DNA of 32,095 nt from Bacillus sp. DNRA2 (GTDB lineage: Bacteria > Bacillota > Bacilli > Bacillales > Cytobacillaceae): positions 1 to 32,095 of the forward strand of contig NZ_JABAIT010000033.1 of the NCBI RefSeq assembly GCF_012843265.1. The letters are read 5' to 3'. The notes under the pieces were generated by a model. The model did no database searches and was not told where the DNA came from. It was given only the letters and a program-made list of their open reading frames with translations. Below, piece by piece: positions 16,659-24,380 of this stretch. The position numbers and the translations under genes were made by a program. The first letter of the stretch is position 1. The number at the start of each line of letters is the position of its first letter.

Positions 16659-16964
16659 ATGCAATTTTTATCACGGGACGATATTATTAATGATTTGCAG
16701 CAATCCTTTCAAACTTATATAAATAAATACGGCTTAGATGATATCGGAATTTTCGAAGAGGAAGGACGAGGCAATCAATATTATATTGGCTTTACTGCTA
16801 AGAAGGCGGGCAGGACCTATCATATCCATGCTCCTTTTATTAAAAATCAAAACGGTGAATTAACTCCATCTCAGAATGACTGGACAATAGAATCCGATGA
16901 GCCTGATGGTAAGGATTTACATGGTTTTAATGATGTGGAAAGTGCATTAAGTGAAATACAGTAA
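16659..16964 (+). CDS. Small acidic cytosolic protein (possibly DUF5634)
   Basis: The 101-aa product (QFLSRDDIINDLQQSFQTYI, YGLDDIGIFEEEGRGNQYYI, then YHIHAPFIKNQNGEL and a C-terminal acidic helix) resembles small conserved Bacillaceae proteins that I recall as DUF5634; the family name is uncertain. No signal peptide or known catalytic motif. ATG at 16659 is chosen because GAAGGAGTG lies 7 bases upstream; a start at 16596 would begin in the previous terminator. A terminator follows, so it is monocistronic. Confidence 0.75.
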   Translation: MQFLSRDDIINDLQQSFQTYINKYGLDDIGIFEEEGRGNQYYIGFTAKKAGRTYHIHAPFIKNQNGELTPSQNDWTIESDEPDGKDLHGFNDVESALSEIQ

Positions 16965-16971
16965 CGGTAGT

Positions 16972-17012
16972 GGGTGAAGGTAATCATTTATTGATTTCCT
17001 TCACCCTTTTTT
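16972..17012 (+). terminator. Terminator of the small acidic protein gene
   Basis: GGGTGAAGG...CCTTCACCC, with an inner TAATCA / TGATT pairing, followed by TTTTTT. Confidence 0.9.
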
Positions 17013-17051
17013 ATTGCTATCATTCTTAAACTGTTTAATCGAGCACAGGTA

Positions 17052-17123
17052 ATGGTTTCAATCTATGGTTTCAATCTATGGTTTCAATCTATGGTTTCAA
17101 TCTATGGTTTCAATCTATGGTTT
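17052..17123. repeat. 13-bp tandem repeat, 5.5 copies, abutting a promoter
   Basis: ATGGTTTCAATCT repeats without error at 17052, 17065, 17078, 17091 and 17104; the partial copy ATGGTTT (17117-17123) runs into the -35 hexamer of the L,D-transpeptidase promoter. Perfect identity between copies suggests a recently expanded, slippage-prone array. An in-frame reading through part of it is possible but unlikely to be translated. Confidence 0.95.
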
Positions 17124-17151
17124 GGCACCATTTCATCTTTATTTTTATAAT
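17122..17151 (+). promoter_or_regulatory. Candidate sigma-A promoter of the L,D-transpeptidase gene
   Basis: TTGGCA (17122-17127), 18-base spacer, TATAAT (17146-17151). The consensus -10 and good spacing support it; the start codon is about 25 bases beyond the expected start site. The -35 overlaps the last partial 13-bp repeat. Confidence 0.6.
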
Positions 17152-17184
17152 ATGAAAAAAACAATTCTAATGGAGATGTTCGTG

Positions 17185-17679
17185 TTGATTCATATTGTCA
17201 AAACTGGTGAAACCCTTTATCAAATTTCAAGGGATTACCGAACTCCTTATTCTGAGATTGTTAGAGCTAACCCCGGCATCAATCCAAATGTTCTTTATCC
17301 CGGCCAACGAATAAATATTCCCGGTATTCCTCCGAGCCATACGATACCCTATAAAATTGAGGTTTCTGTTAATCAGCGATGGTTGCGATTGTATCGGAAT
17401 GGTGTGCTACAGAAGCAATATCCGATTGCCGTTGGTAGGATGCTGTTTCATACCCCGGTTGGTGAATACATTATTGTGAACCATGCTCCGAATCCGGGCG
17501 GGCCCTTTGGGACGATGTGGATGAGCTTATCCAAAGATCATTATGGAATTCATGGCACGAATGACCCTAGCTCGATTGGCAAGGCTGTTTCCCACGGTTG
17601 TATTCGCATGTATAACAGGGATGTCGAAGAATTGGCAGCTACTGTGCCCAATGGTACTGCTGTGGTGATACATCCATAA
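17185..17679 (+). CDS. ykuD: LysM / L,D-transpeptidase (YkuD family)
   Basis: The 164-aa product has a LysM peptidoglycan-binding domain (about 2-46: [35 protein letters not shown]) followed by a YkuD L,D-transpeptidase domain (about 55-164). The catalytic signature is intact: H123 in HGTNDPSS and C139 in SHGCIRM. This enzyme forms 3-3 cross-links or attaches proteins in the cell wall. The TTG at 17185 is chosen because GGAG lies nine bases upstream and the resulting length and arrangement match B. subtilis YkuD; a GTG at 17182 is the alternative. No signal peptide, as in YkuD of Bacillus. A tandem repeat sits at its promoter. Confidence 0.9.
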   Translation: MIHIVKTGETLYQISRDYRTPYSEIVRANPGINPNVLYPGQRINIPGIPPSHTIPYKIEVSVNQRWLRLYRNGVLQKQYPIAVGRMLFHTPVGEYIIVNHAPNPGGPFGTMWMSLSKDHYGIHGTNDPSSIGKAVSHGCIRMYNRDVEELAATVPNGTAVVIHP

Positions 17680-17773
17680 TAACACTGGAAACCGTTAATT
17701 CTGTACAACGCAAGGTAAGTATTGATTTCGCAAAATCGGGAAAGGTAAAGTTAAAACAGGTCTGGTGGTAACG

Positions 17774-18415
17774 ATGAAATCCGGCAGTTTAGCTCCCGCT
17801 ATATTTGTATGCGGAATGATAAGTCCAATTTTTTTTGTAACAGTTTTTTTAATTGATGGAGCGACACGACCTGACTATGATCCCTATTTTCATTGGATTA
17901 GTCATTTAAGCCTAGGTGAACGAGGTTGGATTGGAATTGCTAATTTGATTTTGATGGGAATTAATTGCATGACTTTAGGAATTATCATTAAGAAAAGTAT
18001 GGTGGGCAAAGGTGCTCTGTGGGGACCAAGGGTAATTTTCTTATTAGGGGTGGAATTGGTGTTATGTGGCATCTTTATTATCGATCCATTGATGGGCTAT
18101 CCTGTTGGTGCTGTTGCTCACCTTTCCCTAACTGGGATTTTTCATTTTATAAGTAGCTTTGTTATGTTTGAAACGTTAATAGCCGCCTGCTTTGTATTGG
18201 CTTCTCAGTTTTCTAGATGGTTCTGGGTTTATTCGATTCTATCGGGGATATTGGCGATTATGAGTATCAGTGGTTGTTTGGCTTTTGCAGTATTGCATTT
18301 TGCGGGAGTATTAGTTGGTGGGCCGAGTGGCTTATTTGAACGGATTGCGATGATGATTGGGTGCATGTGGATTGTGGTGTTTTCGGGTTTGGTGATCAGG
18401 GAGGTTCGGGGATAA
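17774..18415 (+). CDS. DUF998 family integral membrane protein
   Basis: The 213-aa product has about six hydrophobic helices and the DUF998 hallmarks: an early segment with PDYDPYFHWISHLSLGERG after the first helix and further helices with IDPLMGYPVG. Function is unknown for the family. ATG at 17774 is preferred; a GTG at 17765 is possible, and the ribosome site (GGTGG) is weak for both. No terminator directly follows; hairpin repeats begin just beyond the stop. Confidence 0.8.
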   Translation: MKSGSLAPAIFVCGMISPIFFVTVFLIDGATRPDYDPYFHWISHLSLGERGWIGIANLILMGINCMTLGIIIKKSMVGKGALWGPRVIFLLGVELVLCGIFIIDPLMGYPVGAVAHLSLTGIFHFISSFVMFETLIAACFVLASQFSRWFWVYSILSGILAIMSISGCLAFAVLHFAGVLVGGPSGLFERIAMMIGCMWIVVFSGLVIREVRG

Positions 18416-18444
18416 TATTACTGCACGAAGTATCGCATGTGTGG

Positions 18445-18562
18445 ATTTTCGGGCACCAATCCTGCTCTTTGATGACCATTTTTTCGTGTACTGCAATTTT
18501 CGGGCACCAATACACCCCATTGATGCCCATTTTTATTTACCAGGATTTTTGGGCATTATTCA
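18445..18562. repeat. Array of about three 49-51-bp hairpin repeats between convergent genes
   Basis: ATTTTCGGGCACCAAT starts at 18445 and 18496 (period 51), and ATTTTTGGGCATTATT at 18545 (49 further on). The middle copy carries GGGCACCAAT acacccc ATTGATGCCC (10-bp stem with one mismatch); the last has GGGCA ttattcac TGCCC. The third copy reaches into the stop codon (18560-18562) of the LLM oxidoreductase gene. It replaces a normal terminator between the convergent DUF998 and LLM genes. Confidence 0.8.
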
Positions 18563-19609
18563 CTGCCCTGCCTCCCACTTCATCACTTCTTCGCGAACAA
18601 TTGGTGCAACTTTTGTTCCCAGAAGCTCAATTGAATGCATTACTTCCGCGTGAGGCATCGAACCAACTGGTAAGTGGAGCATAAACCTAGTGATGCCTAC
18701 TTCCTTGCGCAAATGAATAATCTTTGCCGCAACCGTTTCTGGATCGCCGACATATAGCGCACCTTCAAAGCTGCGAGCCGCATCAAAGCTAGACCGGTCA
18801 TAATGTCCCCAGCCGCGCTCCCTGCCTAGTACATTCATGACATACTGTGTTGATGGGAAAAATTGATCAGCAGCCGTTTCAGAATCATCAGCAATAAAAC
18901 CATGTGAATGGGACGCCACCGCAAGCTTCGAAATATCATGTCCTGCCTTCTCCGCAGCACGATAATAGAGTTTTACTAAAGGAGCAAATCGGACCGGACT
19001 GCCACCAATAATCGCCAATACCAACGGCAACCCTAAATAGCCTGCCCGTACCACCGATTCACTATTGCCACCGCTACCAATCCAAATCGGTAACGGAGTT
19101 TGTACTGGGCGCGGATAAATGCCGCGATTCTGAATCGCCGGACGGTGCCCACCACGCCAATTAACGATTTCAGACTGTTGTATTTTCAATAATAATTCCA
19201 GCTTTTCTTCAAATAACTCATCATAATCCTTTAAATCATAACCAAACAACGGAAATGATTCGATGAAGGAGCCTCGACCAGCCATAATCTCGGCACGGCC
19301 GTTTGAGATTCCATCTAGGGCTGCGAAATCCTGAAACACTCGAACAGGGTCAGCCGATGAAAGTACGGTTACAGCACTCGTTAAGCGAATCCGTTTTGTT
19401 TGTGGTGCAGCTGCAGCAAGAACAATCGCTGGATTAGATGCTGCAAAATCTTCACGATGATGCTCACCAACACCGAAAATATCTAATCCAACCTTATCTG
19501 CCAAGATAATTTCTTCGACTACCTCTCTTAATCGCTCGGCATGGCTAATTACCTTTCCAGTTCTGACATCCGGTGTTGTTTCTGCAAACGTACTAATTCC
19601 AATTTCCAC
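18560..19609 (-). CDS. LLM-class flavin-dependent oxidoreductase
   Basis: The 349-aa enzyme is a luciferase-like monooxygenase-fold protein: EIGISTFAETTPD near the start, FGVGEHH (about residues 45-51), SAVTVLSSADPVRVFQDFA, GRAEIMAGRGSF and the nucleotide-region PLPIWIGSGG. Such proteins use FMN or F420; Bacillus members generally use FMN with a partner reductase, which is not nearby. The substrate cannot be named. GTG start with GAAGGGGG upstream. Its stop codon falls inside the last copy of the adjacent hairpin repeat. No apparent operon partner. Confidence 0.9.
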   Translation of the reverse strand: MEIGISTFAETTPDVRTGKVISHAERLREVVEEIILADKVGLDIFGVGEHHREDFAASNPAIVLAAAAPQTKRIRLTSAVTVLSSADPVRVFQDFAALDGISNGRAEIMAGRGSFIESFPLFGYDLKDYDELFEEKLELLLKIQQSEIVNWRGGHRPAIQNRGIYPRPVQTPLPIWIGSGGNSESVVRAGYLGLPLVLAIIGGSPVRFAPLVKLYYRAAEKAGHDISKLAVASHSHGFIADDSETAADQFFPSTQYVMNVLGRERGWGHYDRSSFDAARSFEGALYVGDPETVAAKIIHLRKEVGITRFMLHLPVGSMPHAEVMHSIELLGTKVAPIVREEVMKWEAGQ

Positions 19610-19696
19610 TTAACTTTCCCCCTTCAATCTATCTGACAATTATGCTTAGGTTTATTTTAATATGATTAGCAAAATTATTATTTAAATATGCTCAAG

Positions 19697-19726
19697 CAAA
19701 AAAATAGCACCTTCCCATAAGGTGCT
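19697..19726 (-). terminator. Terminator of selO
   Basis: On the minus strand AGCACCTT atggg AAGGTGCT followed by ATTTTTTT, 11 bases after the selO stop codon. Confidence 0.95.
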
Positions 19727-19737
19727 CGAAATCAGTA

Positions 19738-21216
19738 TTAAGTCCCGCAAAATGTCCGATAGGGTCGGGCAGAAGGAACGGGTAATTGGCTGTATTCCTC
19801 TTGTTCTACAGAAAAATCATAGGGATGAGACAATACCTCCAATAATTTCATCATTACACTGTAATCTCCATTATTAGCAGCTTCCAAAGCTTCTTCCACG
19901 CGATGATTGCGCGGGATCACAACAGGATTTGCACCGCGCATTAGCTGCTCGACTTCCTGTTTCGATTGCTTTTGCTTAGCAAGCCGATTCTGCCATTGTT
20001 TGTGCCAATTAGCAAAATCGGAACTTCCAATCAAAGCCTCTTCCTGCAAATCATATGTTAGCGCACGAAACGTATTGGTGAAATCAGCACGACTTTCTTT
20101 CATGATTTTAAGGAGCCCTTCAATTAACGCTTCATCCTCTTTTTCTTCATTAAATAATCCTAATTTTTCCCGCATGCCCTTCATCCAACTGCCACTAAAT
20201 AACTCATTAAACTTTGAAATCTCCGCTTGGGCGATGTCCACAGCTTGATTTTCATCATCGGCTAGTAACGGCAATAGTGTTTCCGCAAATCTGGCCAAAT
20301 TCCAACCGCCAATATACGGCTGGTTTCCATACGCATACCGACCTTCCCTGTCAATCGAGCTAAACACCGTCGCTGGGTCATACGCATCCATAAAAGCACA
20401 CGGGCCGTAATCAATCGTTTCACCACATATCGTCATATTATCTGTATTCATAACCCCGTGGATAAATCCAACTAGCATCCATTTGGCGATTAACTCCGCT
20501 TGGCGTTTGATAACCTCTTGAAGCAGCAAGCGATATCGATTTGATTCTGGTTCAGCTTCAAGCTCGGGATAGTGACGTTTAATCGTATAATCCGCCAGAC
20601 TCCGCAAATCGTCCACCGAACACCAGGCGGCAGCGTATTGAAAGGTTCCTACACGAATGTGACTCGCGGCCACTCGGGTCAAGACTGCACCAGGTTGAAT
20701 TGTTTCGCGAATAACTTCCTCACCAGTTGTCACCACTGCCAAACTGCGAGTCGTCGGAATTCCAAGTGCATGCATCGCTTCGCTGATTATATACTCGCGG
20801 AGCATTGGCCCAAGGACCGCACGACCATCCCCACCACGTGAATATGGCGTACGCCCTGAACCCTTAAGCTGAATATCGTATCGCATCCCTGTTGGTGTGA
20901 GATGTTCCCCTAGTAAATGGGCACGACCATCCCCCAATTTTGTAAAATGTCCAAACTGATGGCCAGCATAAGCTTCGGATAGTGGGGCAGCACCTTCAGG
21001 GATTCTATTTCCAGAAAAAATTTCCGCTCCAACCTGCCCTTCTAGCTCTATTGGATTTAACCCTAGTTCTTTTGCTAAAGTCTTATTGAAAATGATTAGC
21101 TTTGGTGAACGAACGGGAGCTGGATTGAGACTTGTATAAAATGTATTGGGTAGCTGGGCGGCATAGCTGTTATTAAAATTCCATCCTTGCTCCAACTCTA
21201 ATTGTTTATTGATCAC
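19738..21216 (-). CDS. selO: SelO family protein adenylyltransferase (YdiU)
   Basis: The 492-aa pseudokinase-fold enzyme transfers AMP from ATP to Ser/Thr/Tyr of proteins, in known members affecting redox homeostasis. It has the ATP-site region [16 protein letters not shown] (118-133), HGVMNTDNM (253-261) and [13 protein letters not shown] (269-281), the SelO hallmarks. The C-terminal TFCGT carries the conserved Cys that replaces selenocysteine of eukaryotic SelO. GTG start at 21216 with AAAAGGAGGGA upstream. The gene lies just downstream, on the minus strand, of a MITE-like element whose end supplies a TATAAT. Confidence 0.94.
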   Translation of the reverse strand: MINKQLELEQGWNFNNSYAAQLPNTFYTSLNPAPVRSPKLIIFNKTLAKELGLNPIELEGQVGAEIFSGNRIPEGAAPLSEAYAGHQFGHFTKLGDGRAHLLGEHLTPTGMRYDIQLKGSGRTPYSRGGDGRAVLGPMLREYIISEAMHALGIPTTRSLAVVTTGEEVIRETIQPGAVLTRVAASHIRVGTFQYAAAWCSVDDLRSLADYTIKRHYPELEAEPESNRYRLLLQEVIKRQAELIAKWMLVGFIHGVMNTDNMTICGETIDYGPCAFMDAYDPATVFSSIDREGRYAYGNQPYIGGWNLARFAETLLPLLADDENQAVDIAQAEISKFNELFSGSWMKGMREKLGLFNEEKEDEALIEGLLKIMKESRADFTNTFRALTYDLQEEALIGSSDFANWHKQWQNRLAKQKQSKQEVEQLMRGANPVVIPRNHRVEEALEAANNGDYSVMMKLLEVLSHPYDFSVEQEEYSQLPVPSARPYRTFCGT

Positions 21217-21252
21217 AGTATCCCTCCTTTTCTCTGAGCAGTCTTATTTAAA

Positions 21253-21522
21253 GGCTCTGTTATTATACATTACTGATTTTCGTGTAGGTTTGAGATTTCA
21301 TAAGCGGAGAATTTCCGGCTAATGTATAAAGCGGACGCTTTAGAGCGTGATATAAGCGGAGAATTTCCGATTAACTACTCTAAATAAGATAAAATCAAAG
21401 GATTTGGATTAATTAAACGGAAAAACTCCGCTTATTTTAAAGGAAATATGGGTATTTCCCAATTTAACCGGAATTCTTCCGTTAATTTTTTAAAACAAGT
21501 GAAATGAACATATAGCAGAGCC
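21253..21522. mobile_element. MITE-like non-autonomous element (270 bp) upstream of selO
   Basis: The element begins GGCTCTGTTAT (21253) and ends CAGAGCC (21522), so its termini are inverted repeats (7 bp perfect, then a looser match). It is flanked by TATTTAAA on the left (21245-21252) and TATTAAAA on the right (21523-21530), an 8-bp AT-rich duplication with one mismatch. It encodes no protein. Inside are several small dyads: the TAAGCGGAGAATTTCCG type twice, AAAGCG ga CGCTTT, AAACGGA aaaac TCCGCTT, GGAAATA tggg TATTTCC and AACCGGAA ttc TTCCGTT. ISL3-family elements have GG-ending termini and 8-bp duplications, which makes them a candidate source of transposase (inference). Confidence 0.6.
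21262..21267 (-). promoter_or_regulatory. Outward TATAAT (-10) within the MITE end, facing selO
   Basis: On the minus strand TATAAT lies in the element terminus about 45 bases before the selO start codon. No good -35 is seen 17 bases upstream (AACCTA), so promoter activity is only possible, not shown. Confidence 0.35.
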
Positions 21523-21633
21523 TATTAAAAGGTAATACCAACACAATTACACCATTAACACTTTATATATGCATTTAAAATAAAACAGTAATGTTAGTGT
21601 CTGTTCTAGCATTCTTATTATTCCTGTATTAAA

Positions 21634-21669
21634 TAAAAAGCCCAATCACAATGATAGTGATTGAGCTTT
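21634..21669 (-). terminator. Terminator of the polyprenyl synthetase gene
   Basis: On the minus strand AAGCTCAATCAC tatcatt GTGATTGGGCTT followed by TTTATT, right after the stop codon of the 794-aa gene. Confidence 0.9.
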
Positions 21670-21679
21670 CCAAAATATC

Positions 21680-24064
21680 CTAATGATCCCGATTCACAAT
21701 ATAATTCATCAAATGCTTTAAAAAGGCTGTATTTCGTGGGACCTTCTCCAATGCTTCAATAGCCAAACAATAGTGCTCCCACATTGCTTTTTTGGCACCG
21801 TCTTCACCAAGTATCGTCACAAAAGTAGAAGCATGGTTTGCCGCATCCTTGCCAACTGGTTTTCCAATTAAACTCTGCTCACCTTCAATATCAAGCAAAT
21901 CATCCTTAATTTGAAAAGCAATTCCAGCATGTCGGGCAAATGCTTTTAATGCCTCCATCTCATTCTCGTCCACCTCTGCAAGAATAGCAGGCATAATTAG
22001 TGAGGCTTCAAAGGCAATACCCGTTTTATAAAAGCACATCTCATTCAGCTGTTCAAGCGTTAACAACTTCCCTTTTGCGTAAAGGTCCATTGCTTGACCG
22101 CGGCACATGTCACCAACTGTATGGGAAGAATAACGAATTAACTTTAACACTGTTTCTGGGGCAAAGCCTTGAAGTTCAGATTGCTCTTCAACTGCCTTTT
22201 GTGTTAAAAATAATCCTGTCAACTCAGCGATAGCGGGATTGTAGACCTTATGAAGAGTGGGGCGCCCGCGCCGAAATGATGCATTATCCTGAGCAGGCAA
22301 ATCATCAAACACAAGCGAAGCAGTATGCATGTACTCCAATGATTTCAAAAGCGGGACGATTGCTGACTCATTTAAACCATACTCATCAATACCCATCACC
22401 CAAGTCATAATCGGTCTTAATCGTTTTCCATCACCTTCGAGGCTGTAGTTTGCTGCATCAATAATTGGCTCCTCTAGCAACGCTTCAGCATCAATCGGGT
22501 CAATTTTTAACATATGATTAATCCGAGCGCGAACAGTCTTTATTTTTTCAAAAAATTGTTCTTGCTCTGTGCTCTCTCGCTGTAAAATTGTAATCATCTC
22601 ATCGCGTAACAATTTATCAAAAAATTCAACATCCACCGCCTTGTTGACCATACTTTGGATAAGATGTTCAAAGCTAGGATTTCCAGAGAAAAATATCTCC
22701 ATAACCTCGTGATACTTCCCCGAGCCGTGGCGTGCTTTGAAACGCTTCAAGCCATTAATGGCCCGGTCCAAAATCACTTCACAAACCATTGAATCTGATT
22801 GATACACTTGATGGATTAAGAACGAAATTACCGACCAATATAATTCAAACGGATTGATTAGATCAGGGCGCTCTTGATGATAAGTTAAATAGTAAGTGTA
22901 TGGGGTGACCGCGCCTGCTTCTAAATCTGCAAACATATCAGTAAAATCATCCGCTAGCTGATTATAAATTCCATAGGCAAAAGTGCGTTCCTCAAAGCCC
23001 GAATCCTCTGGAGCACTTAGCACCGAACGAGCAATTAATCGAGAAGCTGATGATTTTAGGATTATCGGGACATATAGCTCGGCATTGCTGTAATTTGGAT
23101 TTGCTAATTGCTTGTTGCGGTCGACCTCCTGTGCTTGAAAAAAAACAAAGGCTTGCTCGAAAAATGAATCCCGCAACTCCTCATTCTGATGAGCCTTTAT
23201 GTATTCAAACGCAGATTTAAGTTCACTGTGTATAAAGCCAAGTATGTCAGGATTCAACCCAGGCCACTCAGTAAGGCTTGGTACTGTGCGCGTAATGATA
23301 GCCTCACGAATAAGAGAAGAATATTGCTGCTTTTCATATTCATTTAATACTTTGGAATCTAGTAAATCATCAATAAAGGGGTAGGTAAGTCCATAGGCAT
23401 ATCCCAGTTGAATGGCTTCATTAAGCTTCTTTGTACGCTCATCAGCCGATAATTGATGATCCATTTCTTCGATGGCATGCATATAAACTCCACCAATAAT
23501 TTTCATCAACTTGCGCTGAGCGTTCACTCCGTCCAGGCCTTCAGGCATTTCCTCAGCCACAGTCTTGAGCTTTCCCATTAACCATATAAAGGCTTTTTCA
23601 ACTCCATCTTGCTGAGCCTTTCGATACAAGGACACCATGTTGAATGGTTCTTGGATGTAGCGGTTTTCCGATGTTGGGGATTGTGTCAATTGTTTTTTTA
23701 ATTTAGAAGCCACCTGTCTAACTCTTAATTGAGTGTCGGGCGAGCTTAATGCCTTGCCCAAGTCTCGCATATACAAATAGGCAATGCTTCGTTCAAGATA
23801 AGCATCCAGCTTTCCGGTAAAGTTAAGCCACTGAATGTAATGCTGATAGTCCCTAGGGCTTGCTTCTTTTTTCCTTTTAGAAAAATAGGAAAGCAGTGAA
23901 CTCGTTCGGAGATGATTCTGTTTCCATGAGTGGATATCTTTTGTTAAAGCCGGAACGTAGGATTTTTCTTGAACCTGACTGATTAGTAGCTGCAAATAAT
24001 GCGCAGCCTTTTGCTCAGCAACCGTATAGCCTGTTTCGGTTTTGTTAATTAGCTCATCTATCAT
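21680..24064 (-). CDS. Large polyprenyl synthetase with an additional N-terminal isoprenoid-synthase-like half
   Basis: The 794-aa product is far longer than a normal trans-polyprenyl diphosphate synthase (about 300 aa). The C-terminal part (about 510-794) is a complete synthase: GDGKRLRP (544-551), first aspartate-rich motif DDLPAQD (587-593) followed by RRGRPT, and second motif DDLLD (721-725). The N-terminal 500 residues are all-helical by eye and contain IDDLLD (231-236) and ADDFTD (371-376), 140 residues apart, the spacing seen between the paired metal-binding motifs of isoprenoid synthases. This suggests a prenyl-diphosphate synthase joined to a second prenyl-converting domain (perhaps a terpene synthase). 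Only the C-terminal activity is well supported. It is monocistronic with its own terminator. Start ATG is followed by a normal reading frame; the upstream ribosome site is weak (AGGGATTCTT). Confidence 0.85.
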   Translation of the reverse strand: MIDELINKTETGYTVAEQKAAHYLQLLISQVQEKSYVPALTKDIHSWKQNHLRTSSLLSYFSKRKKEASPRDYQHYIQWLNFTGKLDAYLERSIAYLYMRDLGKALSSPDTQLRVRQVASKLKKQLTQSPTSENRYIQEPFNMVSLYRKAQQDGVEKAFIWLMGKLKTVAEEMPEGLDGVNAQRKLMKIIGGVYMHAIEEMDHQLSADERTKKLNEAIQLGYAYGLTYPFIDDLLDSKVLNEYEKQQYSSLIREAIITRTVPSLTEWPGLNPDILGFIHSELKSAFEYIKAHQNEELRDSFFEQAFVFFQAQEVDRNKQLANPNYSNAELYVPIILKSSASRLIARSVLSAPEDSGFEERTFAYGIYNQLADDFTDMFADLEAGAVTPYTYYLTYHQERPDLINPFELYWSVISFLIHQVYQSDSMVCEVILDRAINGLKRFKARHGSGKYHEVMEIFFSGNPSFEHLIQSMVNKAVDVEFFDKLLRDEMITILQRESTEQEQFFEKIKTVRARINHMLKIDPIDAEALLEEPIIDAANYSLEGDGKRLRPIMTWVMGIDEYGLNESAIVPLLKSLEYMHTASLVFDDLPAQDNASFRRGRPTLHKVYNPAIAELTGLFLTQKAVEEQSELQGFAPETVLKLIRYSSHTVGDMCRGQAMDLYAKGKLLTLEQLNEMCFYKTGIAFEASLIMPAILAEVDENEMEALKAFARHAGIAFQIKDDLLDIEGEQSLIGKPVGKDAANHASTFVTILGEDGAKKAMWEHYCLAIEALEKVPRNTAFLKHLMNYIVNRDH

Positions 24065-24142
24065 AAGAATCCCTCATTATCTTGTTTTCTCTTTCTCTAT
24101 TTATTACGTATTCTTAGGATTCTATTATATTACATTTTTATA

Positions 24143-24177
24143 AAAAGGGTTTTCCAGATATACCGGAAAACCCTTTT
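24143..24177 (-). terminator. Terminator of the lysine ABC operon, displaced by an inserted element
   Basis: AAAAGGGTTTTCC agatatacc GGAAAACCCTTTT is a perfect 13-bp stem; on the minus strand it runs into TTTTTATAAAAA. It is the only terminator downstream of the ATPase gene, and the 184-bp repeat element sits between the two. Confidence 0.8.
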
Positions 24178-24183
24178 CTTAAT

Positions 24184-24367
24184 GGCTGTGTTATACATAA
24201 TTGTTGATTTCCGCTACAGGCACTACGCGCACCTTAAGGGCTAGTTGGGAGCCTCCTCGGCGCATTCGCGCCTGCGGGGTCTCCCATACTAGCTACTCCT
24301 GCAGGTGTCTTCGTGCCTTCCGCTCCAATCAACTTGCGAAAAATCAAATTAAAATGTTAACACAGCC
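24184..24367. mobile_element. MITE-like GC-rich interspersed element (184 bp)
   Basis: It starts GGCTGTGTTA (24184) and ends TAACACAGCC (24367), a perfect 10-bp terminal inverted repeat with looser pairing further in. Left flank TTCTTAAT (24176-24183) and right flank TTCTTAAA (24368-24375) form an 8-bp duplication with one mismatch. The interior is clearly GC-richer than its surroundings and highly paired: CTAG..GGGAG..CTCCC..CTAG with GGCGC attc GCGCC at the tip, and AGGCAC / GTGCCT. I recall similar GGAGCCTCCTCGGCG-bearing repeats scattered in Bacillus genomes. No coding potential. Confidence 0.7.
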
Positions 24368-24380
24368 TTCTTAAAATTTA

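Noticed and set aside
17065-17184. A longer N terminus for the L,D-transpeptidase, reading through the 13-bp repeats
   Set aside because: It would start upstream of the best promoter, adds residues absent from YkuD relatives, and lacks a ribosome binding site.
18361-18684. Plus-strand frame of 107 codons across the hairpin repeats and the 3' end of the LLM gene
   Set aside because: It overlaps two well-supported genes in other frames, runs through repeats and has no recognisable protein features.
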